Source: DASQPR01 sp963797605
GTDB lineage: Bacteria > Actinomycetota > Actinomycetes > Mycobacteriales > Micromonosporaceae
NCBI GenBank assembly: GCA_963797605.1
Contig: CAWCPX010000017.1
Location: 186,001-250,000, forward strand
Length of the DNA stretch: 64,000 nt
Reading direction: 5' to 3'
Shown here: positions 58,606-64,000 of the stretch, one piece after another
Layout: the number at the start of each line of letters is the position of its first letter
Position numbering within the stretch: position 1 is the first letter of the stretch
Translations under genes and position numbers: made by a program
Notes under the pieces: model-generated
What the model saw: only the letters and a program-made list of their open reading frames with translations
Database searches by the model: none
Told to the model about the DNA's origin: nothing

Positions 58606-58861
58606 GCCTCCACCACCCCCCGAACCACTCGCCCCCGATCACTCGCCCACGAGTATACGCCCCCGAATACCCACCGCACCGCACACCGGCAATCACGGCC
58701 CATTGCCGTCCCCACGGCCACTCGGGATGATCGCAACCCGTGATGCCGGCGCCCTCCTCGGCGAACCGCGCCGACCCCCACACCGCGCCCACTAACTCAC
58801 TGGCAACAACAAACCCAAAGACATAGCGTGATGAACCAAGAACACAAACCCGGGGGACCCA
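58606..58861. other. Divergent promoter region, C-rich strand
   Basis: 256 bp between padR and the phosphatase gene. The plus strand is unusually C-rich (CCACCACCCCCCGAACCACT near 58611) with several short CACTCGCCC repeats. GGGGGACCC precedes the phosphatase start. No gene is supported. Confidence 0.5.
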
Positions 58862-59809
58862 TTGACCACGACCACCACAGACTTCGACCGCCTAATGAAC
58901 CTGCGAGACCTGGGCGGCCTGAAGACCCACGACAACACGCAGACCCGTCACAACGTCCTGTTCCGCAGCGAGTCCCCCGAGCACGCGAGCGCCGACGACG
59001 AAACCCACCTCCGCCACGTCGTCAAGCTGCGCACCGTCGTCGACCTGCGCCAATCCGAGCAGGCGATCACGCCCGGCCGCTTCAGCATCACGATCGACGG
59101 CCACCCGCCGATCGAACACATCTCGGTTCCGTGTGCTGACGTCGGCGTGACGGCCGATACCCGCCACATCTACTACACCGGGTTGCTCGAGCAGTACGGT
59201 TCGCCGTTCGCCGACCTCGTCCGCCGCATCTCCGCCCCGGGCACGGTGCCGGTTCTCGTGCACTGCCAGCTCGGTTGCGACCGCACCGGCACGGTCATCG
59301 CCACGGTGTTGCGGCTCGTCGGCGTGACAGATGACGAGATCTGCGCCGACTACGCACGTAGCGCCGTCGCCGCGCCCGCCATTCGTTTTCGTGCCGAGGC
59401 GAAGCGCCAGGCCGAAGGTCTGGAGCCGCTCGACGCCGCGTTCTACGGTGCGTGGGCCAACCGAGCCGAGATCATGGCCGACACGCTGGCGCTGATCGAC
59501 GCGAAGTGGGGCAGCACGCACGGCTGGGCGGCGGCCCACGGTCTGACTGACGGCGACATCGCCGCTCTTCGCGCGGTCCTGGTTGAGCCCTCGGTAGGAG
59601 AGTGGACGCGATTGGACACTTCTGATGCCTGTACGTGGACTCGTGATACTAGGCGGTGGGTGCGGGCGTGGTGGGACGCGCACGGTACGAGCGAGATGTG
59701 TGTGGGTGGGCAGGTGCGCGCGGTTACGAGAGCGGCCGGTGCGCGGGGTACGAGTAGGAATCTGTTGCGGCGCGGGCAGAGCAGGAGAGCGGGTAAAAAG
59801 CGTGGGTGA
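58862..59809 (+). CDS. Protein tyrosine/serine phosphatase (Y_phosphatase3-like)
   Basis: A 315-aa phosphatase. It begins FDRLMNLRDLGGLKTHDNTQ, followed by VLFRSESPEHAS and VVDLRQSEQ, then the P-loop VLVHCQLGCDRTGTVIATVL (C-x5-R, active-site Cys and Arg intact). This group includes MptpB-like and DSP-type enzymes. TTG start at 58862 (LTTTTTDFDRLMN). After about residue 245 the sequence becomes Arg/Trp-rich and low in family character (RRWVRAWWDAHGTSEMCVGG), so the normal stop may have been lost by an indel. The region past it is repeat-poor, non-coding DNA. Confidence 0.85.
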   Translation: MTTTTTDFDRLMNLRDLGGLKTHDNTQTRHNVLFRSESPEHASADDETHLRHVVKLRTVVDLRQSEQAITPGRFSITIDGHPPIEHISVPCADVGVTADTRHIYYTGLLEQYGSPFADLVRRISAPGTVPVLVHCQLGCDRTGTVIATVLRLVGVTDDEICADYARSAVAAPAIRFRAEAKRQAEGLEPLDAAFYGAWANRAEIMADTLALIDAKWGSTHGWAAAHGLTDGDIAALRAVLVEPSVGEWTRLDTSDACTWTRDTRRWVRAWWDAHGTSEMCVGGQVRAVTRAAGARGTSRNLLRRGQSRRAGKKRG

Positions 59810-60040
59810 TGGAGGCGCGGTGCGGTGGATGCGAGCAGCACGCAGCACGCGGCTGATGGAGCACCGTAGCGCGGTAATCAGACACGCCAGCGGTGGCTGT
59901 TGGCGGGCGGCAGGCAGAGTGCGCCAGCGCGGTACGGGGTGTAAAGCGCGCTCACACGCGGACGGCACGGTGACGGGTCGGGTGGCGACCGATTGTTCGG
60001 CGACGCCCGAGACCCGGGGATCCTGACCGCCACCCGCACC
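59810..60040. other. Non-coding gap before a transposase remnant
   Basis: About 230 bp with no supported gene. It has short AGCACGC / GCGGTAAT-type direct repeats but no clear dyad. It forms, with the next entries, a 540-bp stretch without an intact gene. Confidence 0.5.
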
Positions 60041-60283
60041 GCCCCGGCCGGGCGCACAGTCGTGACCGACAGGGCCTGTCCGGGGCCGACAGCGACAGTT
60101 CTTCACCGACTTGGACCTGGTCCTGGTCCGCCCGGCTCGCCGCGACGAGAAGACACCACGACCATTCCCGAACTGGCTACGCCAACACATCGAAGCGATT
60201 ATCTGGACCTCAAAAGCAGCTCGGCTGGAACAGCACCGGGAGGGGGGACGGAGAGAACGAAGAGGAGGAAGGAGGGGGGCCTA
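60041..60283 (+). pseudogene. Transposase fragment (DDE type, IS982/IS5-like C-terminus)
   Basis: Translating from about 60091 gives QFFTDLDLVLVRPARRDEKT then PRPFPNWLRQHIEAIIWTSK, close to the C-terminal region of DDE transposases (LVRPARKDE...NWLRQ.IEAI..TLK). Upstream, in a neighbouring frame, GRTVVTD and a DRGLSGAD-like stretch precede it. Several frame changes and an early stop show decay. No inverted repeats or target duplication are seen. This is the only insertion-sequence trace in the window. Confidence 0.6.
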
Positions 60284-60343
60284 GGGCCTGCCTCGAAGCT
60301 GCCGTTCGGCTGCGCCACGACCGGCCTTTGAGACCGGCCTAGC
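60281..60343. repeat. Interspersed palindromic repeat, copy D
   Basis: CTAGGGCCTGCCTCGAAGCT then GCCGTTCGGCTGCGCC. Its complement matches the right halves of the copies at 18765-18840 and 22872-23031. It lies at the 3' end of the EndoV-like gene (stop at 60350). Confidence 0.65.
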
Positions 60344-60349
60344 GCGTCG

Positions 60350-60850
60350 TCAGACGCCGCGGGCCAGCCGGTCCACGTGTCGCACCGCGTCCGGGAGCCG
60401 GAACCGGCCCGACATCCCGGCCACCACGTCGGCGGCGTCCAGCAGGTCGAATCCGGTCGCGGTCACGAACACCGGGTTCCGCGCCTCGCCCCGCAGGACA
60501 GGCACCGCGTGGGTCGCCGCGCGGAAGCGTGTCTTCGCGATGCCGATCACCGGTACGGCGAACTCCCGGCTGACGTACAAGCCGAGTCCCGGTCGGCCGG
60601 TCGGGTCCAGATCCACGTAACCGTCGACGATCAGCAGCGCCAGGCCGTGATCGGGGCCCAGAACCGCTCGCAACGCCGGCAACTCGCGCCGGAAGAACGC
60701 GCCGGGCTCGTACGCGGCGACGTCCGTGACCTCGGCGGTACGGTCGCTGATCACCTCACCGAACGAGAGGTCCGCGTACACCGCCAGCGCCGCCCGGGCC
60801 GTGGCGTCCGGTCCGTATTGCACGTCGACGACGCCGAACCCGGGGGCCAT
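60350..60850 (-). CDS. Endonuclease V-like protein
   Basis: A 166-aa protein resembling endonuclease V, which nicks DNA or RNA next to inosine. The metal-binding motifs can be placed: D in GFGVVDVQYG (DVxY), E in YEPGAFFRRELPALRAVL, D in LALLIVDGYVDLDPTGRPGL and the segment YVSREFAVPVIGIAKTRF. It lacks the first 30 or so residues of E. coli Nfi (223 aa) and has a reduced C-terminus. ATG 60850 is used. It is 14 nt from the isochorismatase-family gene upstream, in the same direction. Confidence 0.75.
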   Translation of the reverse strand: MAPGFGVVDVQYGPDATARAALAVYADLSFGEVISDRTAEVTDVAAYEPGAFFRRELPALRAVLGPDHGLALLIVDGYVDLDPTGRPGLGLYVSREFAVPVIGIAKTRFRAATHAVPVLRGEARNPVFVTATGFDLLDAADVVAGMSGRFRLPDAVRHVDRLARGV

Positions 60851-60864
60851 GGGTGACAACGGGC

Positions 60865-61422
60865 TCAGGCGGACAATGACGCAAGCCAGTCGTCGACGCC
60901 GACCACCTCGGCCTGCCGCGGGAACACCTTCTCGGTGAGCACGCGGTGCACCTCCGCGTCGGCGTCGGCGCACGCGTCATTCAGCACGACGAGGTGATAG
61001 TCGAGGTCGGCGGCCTGCCGCAGCGTCGACAGCACGACGCCGGATGTCGCGATGCCGGTCAGCACGAGCGTGTCGATCCCGCCTCCGCGCAGCACCTCGG
61101 CCAGGTCGCTGCCGGCGAACGCGCTCACCCGCTTCTTCAGCACGACGACGTCGCCCGGCTGCGGTGCCACGCGCGGGTGGATCTGGGTGGCCGGGTCGGA
61201 CTCGCCGAAGCCGCCCCGCTCGGCGATCGCCGAAAACGTACGGTTCGCGGCGGCGATCTCCGGCGTGCCGTCACGGAAGGCCACGCGGACGTAGACGATG
61301 GGCACTCCCGCTGCCCGAGCGGCGGCGATGGCCCGCTCCAGCCGCGACAGCAGCGGGTCGCCGTCGCCGAAACGCGCGACGATCCCGGCCTGGACGTCCA
61401 TGACGAGCAACGCTGCGGTCAT
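60865..61422 (-). CDS. Isochorismatase-family hydrolase
   Basis: A 185-aa Rossmann-like hydrolase. Family motifs: ALLVMDVQAGIVARFGDGDP (Asp), VVVLKKRVSAFAGSDLAEVL (Lys), VLTGIATSGVVLSTLRQAAD. The nucleophile position in this last motif is Gly-Val, not Cys; nicotinamidase-type Cys hydrolases have a Cys here, whereas true isochorismatases do not. ATG 61422 follows AAAGGA. Substrate unknown. Confidence 0.87.
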   Translation of the reverse strand: MTAALLVMDVQAGIVARFGDGDPLLSRLERAIAAARAAGVPIVYVRVAFRDGTPEIAAANRTFSAIAERGGFGESDPATQIHPRVAPQPGDVVVLKKRVSAFAGSDLAEVLRGGGIDTLVLTGIATSGVVLSTLRQAADLDYHLVVLNDACADADAEVHRVLTEKVFPRQAEVVGVDDWLASLSA

Positions 61423-61812
61423 CAGTGATCCTTTCGAGGCAAGGTGCCACCGCAGCATACGGCCGGGCGCCCAGCCCCTCGCCCACAGTGGACGTGGTCC
61501 CGATGGGCCGTCTCACCAGGTATTTCACATTTGTTCCCGGATGTGAGAGACATCCGACACGTCTCGATCTCAGGCATTTACTGATACGGTGGCCATGTCG
61601 TGGATCTCATCCCGACTAGATGGTCACGCTCTCGCAAGACAGCGGCCGGCGGGCATCCCCGGCGACTGCGACATGAGGGTCAGAGATCCCGGGGCGCATC
61701 GACTCATTCGACAGGCTTCGACGACCGATCATGGTCGCGGGTTCCGCTGTGGGCCGGCGCGGCATACGCGGCCTCCGAGAGGGGTTCGCGCCGAGCCAGA
61801 AGGTCGTTCAGT
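61423..61812. other. 390-bp gap before the sugar cluster
   Basis: No coding sequence is supported. A short dyad TCACAT / ATGTGA (61528-61550 region) and TTACTGATACGGTGGCC near 61577 might be part of a promoter for the glycosyltransferase operon. Confidence 0.45.
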
Positions 61813-62943
61813 GTGTCTTTGTCCTTTGGTTTTCTGAGCACGTACCCGCCCACGCAGTGCGGTTTGGCCACGTTCACGCAGTCGCTCTCCACGCATCTCG
61901 TCAGCGCCGGGAACCGCTCGGGCATCGTCCGCATCGTCGAGAGCCTGAACCCTTTCCCGCCATCGAGGTCGTCCACCACCTCGTGCGGGAAGGGCGCGGC
62001 GCGACCGCCGGCGCGGCCCAGGCCCTGGCGCCCTACGACGTTGCCGTTGTCCAGCACGAGTTCGGCATCTACGGCGGGGCCGACGGTGCCGAGGTGCTCG
62101 ACGTGCTGGCCCAGATTGGACATGCCCGTCATCGTCGTCGCCCACACCGTGCTCGTCACCCCGACGCCGCATCAGCGCGAGGTGTTCGAGCGCGTCCTCC
62201 GGCGCGCGGACGCGATCGTCACGATGTCCGAGACCGCACGCGGCCGGATCCACGACGGCTACGTGGTCGATCCGAAGAAGGTCGTCGTGATCCCGCACGG
62301 CGCGCTTCCGCTCCCGCCGATCGGCGCGGCGCCGCTGAAAATGGGCCCGCCCACGATCCTCACCTGGGGGCTGCTCGGCCCGGGCAAGGGCATCGAGTCG
62401 ATGATCGACGCCATGCCGGCCCTGCAGTCGCTGGAGCGCCAACCGCACTACCAGGTGGTCGGCCAGACCCACCCGAAGGTGCTCGCCCGCGACGGTGAGG
62501 CGTACCGGCAGTCGCTGATGGCACGCGCGGCCGAGGGTGGCGTCGCGAATCGGGTGAGCTTCTACGGCAACTACCTCGACGTCGCTTCGCTGAACCAGGT
62601 CGTCGCGCAGGCGGACGTCGTCGTGCTCCCGTACGAATCCCGCGAACAGGTCACGTCCGGCGTCCTGATCGAGGCGGTGGCGGCCGGCAAGCCCGTCGTC
62701 GCCACCGCGTTCCCGCACGCCGTCGAACTGCTCTCCGATGGTGCGGGCCTCGTGGTCCCGCACGGCGACCCGGCTGCGCTCGCCGCCGCGCTGCGCCGCG
62801 TGCTGACCGAACCGGGTCTCGCCGCGTCGATGGCCGGCCGCTCCAACGAGGTCGCGCCGCAGCTGCGATGGTCCGCGGTGGCCGGCCAGTACGAGCAACT
62901 CGCGCACGGGCTCATCGCCGCCAACGCCGCCCTGGTGGCGTGA
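61813..62943 (+). pseudogene. Glycosyltransferase (GT4-like), two compensating frameshifts
   Basis: Starts at GTG 61813 with AGAAGG 9 nt upstream: VSLSFGFLSTYPPTQCGLAT. The frame breaks near 61962 (one G missing, after LNPFP), continues in another phase (AIEVVHHLVREGRGATAG, YDVAVVQHEFGIYGGADGAE) and returns near 62113 (one extra A), giving LDMPVIVVAHTVLVTPTPHQ onward. The rest is a normal GT-B C-terminal half: ILTWGLLGPGKGIESMIDAM, YQVVGQTHPKVLARDGEAYR, VVLPYESREQVTSGVLIEAV, AGKPVVATAFPHAVELL. About 376 aa if repaired. It overlaps the next gene (GTGA). Confidence 0.82.
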
Positions 62944-63950
62944 TCATTCCGGCGCCACGGTTCGCACACGTGGAACGGATGTCCGACGCGACCGGCATCT
63001 TCGAACACGCGCTCGGCATCGTGCCGCGCGTCGAGGGCGGTTACTGCCTCGACGACGTCGCCCGCGCGCTCGTGGTCGTGTGCCGGCAGCGGCCCGCCAC
63101 ACCGGAGTTGGAGCGCCTGATCGAGACGTACTTCGGCTTCGTGACACGGGCCCAGGCCCCGGACGGCACCTGTCACAACCGCCTCGATCGCTACGGAAGC
63201 TGGGAAGACGAGCCCAGCATCGGCGACTGGTGGGGCCGGGCCCTGTGGGCTCTCGGCACGGCCGCGGCCCGCAGCACCCGACCGTCGATCCGAGCGGCCG
63301 CGGTGACGCGGTTCGAGCGCAGCGCCGGCCAGCGCAGCCCGTACCCGCATTCGATGGCCTTCGCGGCGCTCGGAGCGGCCGAGATGCTCGCCGCCTACCC
63401 GGACCACGGCCCGTCGCGTGACCTGCTGCGAGCGGCCGCCGACATGATCGGGCGACCCGACTTCGACGCCGACTGGCCATGGCCGATGCCCCGGCTCACG
63501 TACGCCAACGCGGCCATCCCGGAAGCGCTGATCGCGGCCGGATTCGCGCTGGCTGACGACGCTCTGCTAACCGATGGCCTGCGCCTGCTGCGATGGCTGC
63601 TCAACGTGGAGACGTTCGACGGACACCTCTCCGTGACGCCGGCCGGCGGATGGGCGCCACCGGACCCGCGTCCCGCCTACGATCAGCAGCCGATCGAGGT
63701 GGCGGCGCTCGCCGACGCGTGCGCCCGGGCGCTGGCGATCACCGGCGACATGCACTGGTCGACCGGCCTTGATCGGGCGGTCGGATGGTTCCTCGGCGAG
63801 AACGACAGCAACCTGCCGCTCTACAACGCGGAAACCGGCGGCGGCTTCGACGGCCTCACCGGGAGCGGCGTGAACACGAATCAGGGCGCGGAATCCACCC
63901 TCGCGATGGTCTCCACGCTGCAGCACAGCCGCCGGTTGGTGAGTCCGTGA
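62940..63950 (+). CDS. Alpha/alpha-barrel glycosidase-like protein
   Basis: A 336-aa protein starting at GTG 62940, overlapping the glycosyltransferase stop by 4 nt. Sequence pattern suggests an (alpha/alpha)6 barrel: GIVPRVEGGYCLDDVARALV, DGTCHNRLDRYGSWEDEPSI, GDWWGRALWALGTAAARSTR, FAALGAAEMLAAYPDHGPSR, WPWPMPRLTYANAAIPEALI and PIEVAALADACARALAITGD. The Asp/Glu/Trp-rich loops (WEDEPSIGDWWGR) resemble the active-site rim of such glycosidases or phosphorylases. Family number uncertain. It is the middle gene of a three-gene sugar operon. Confidence 0.78.
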   Translation: MIIPAPRFAHVERMSDATGIFEHALGIVPRVEGGYCLDDVARALVVVCRQRPATPELERLIETYFGFVTRAQAPDGTCHNRLDRYGSWEDEPSIGDWWGRALWALGTAAARSTRPSIRAAAVTRFERSAGQRSPYPHSMAFAALGAAEMLAAYPDHGPSRDLLRAAADMIGRPDFDADWPWPMPRLTYANAAIPEALIAAGFALADDALLTDGLRLLRWLLNVETFDGHLSVTPAGGWAPPDPRPAYDQQPIEVAALADACARALAITGDMHWSTGLDRAVGWFLGENDSNLPLYNAETGGGFDGLTGSGVNTNQGAESTLAMVSTLQHSRRLVSP

Positions 63951-64000
63951 CGACCACCGAAGCACTGATCGTCTCGCGGACGTCGGGCCTGTTGCGGCCC
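63947..64000 (+). CDS. Start of a GH130-like gene (runs off the window)
   Basis: GTG 63947 overlaps the preceding stop by 4 nt. The 18 visible residues (VTTTEALIVSRTSGLLRP) resemble the N-terminus of GH130 phosphorylases (a conserved R-T-x-x-x-L-x-P-D start). The assignment rests on this short stretch and on the preceding glycosyltransferase and barrel protein. Confidence 0.5.
   Translation, partial: MTTTEALIVSRTSGLLRP

Noticed and set aside
59993..60331. 112-codon frame as a small gene
   Set aside because: It overlaps the transposase remnant in another frame and ends inside a palindromic repeat; the Pro/Arg/Thr-rich product has no family pattern.

Overview
The window is high-GC, densely coded DNA from an actinomycete. 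Lineage markers include a mycothiol-type maleylpyruvate isomerase-fold protein (17070-17885), a likely F420-dependent luciferase-fold enzyme (46899-47747), a DivIVA-start coiled-coil protein of the Scy/FilP type (15523-16995), paired GAF-ANTAR regulators and LppX/LprG-type lipoproteins. The genus cannot be settled from the sequence. The coding content is mostly chromosomal housekeeping, carbohydrate use, envelope and regulatory genes. The one recognisable insertion-sequence trace is a decayed transposase near 60 kb.

Layout. 0-8.7 kb: MarR fragment, small membrane protein, ArfB ribosome rescue factor, YdbS/YdbT-like PH-domain pair, lipoprotein, ADP-ribosylglycohydrolase, tRNA-Val(CAC), a MerR regulator fused to a DNA-clamp-like domain, NUDIX hydrolase and PLP aminotransferase. 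8.7-19 kb: secreted and envelope functions (secreted-repeat protein, S53 protease, DUF3494 adhesin-like protein with a GSPT tail, L,D-transpeptidase) with GAF-ANTAR and STAS regulators between them. 19-23 kb: FAD oxidoreductase, divergent yceI/HxlR genes, and glyA preceded by a clear ZTP (pfl) riboswitch. 22.9-23.8 kb is a block of repeats without a convincing gene.

23.8-40 kb: araB-araD with two near-identical LacI-type operator candidates, aroA, an FHA-domain ABC transporter, a PhyH-family dioxygenase, an acetamidase/formamidase, and mtnA next to a class II aldolase. The last pair suggests a methylthioribose (DHAP shunt) route. A secreted GH16 glucanase with two CBM6-like modules faces its probable LacI-family repressor, with two matching palindromic operators between them. 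40-54 kb: S51-type peptidase, a split RCK/TrkA potassium-channel-like gene, dienelactone hydrolase, a glycosyltransferase opposite a GH130 phosphorylase, MarR facing the luciferase-fold gene with twin operators, an HNH-fold protein, and a two-component system with a broken kinase. 54-64 kb: alpha/beta hydrolase, SMR transporter, a PadR/ABC exporter operon with many single-base indels, tyrosine phosphatase, EndoV-like and isochorismatase-like genes, and a second sugar cluster (glycosyltransferase, alpha/alpha-barrel protein, start of a GH130-like gene) that runs off the end.

Two things stand out across the window. First, several non-coding repeat families occur: four copies of a CCGAACGG-centred palindrome at gene ends, two elements bounded by related terminal inverted repeats (GGGGCTTGTTAYTGCTTAC core), and 18-, 19-, 22- and 97-bp tandem arrays. 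Second, about sixteen single-base indels interrupt otherwise well-conserved genes and cluster at 41-42, 50.9-51.6, 57-58.6 and 61.9-62.1 kb. This looks more like sequence error or very recent decay than ancient pseudogenes, so these genes should be read as probably functional families with damaged sequence.
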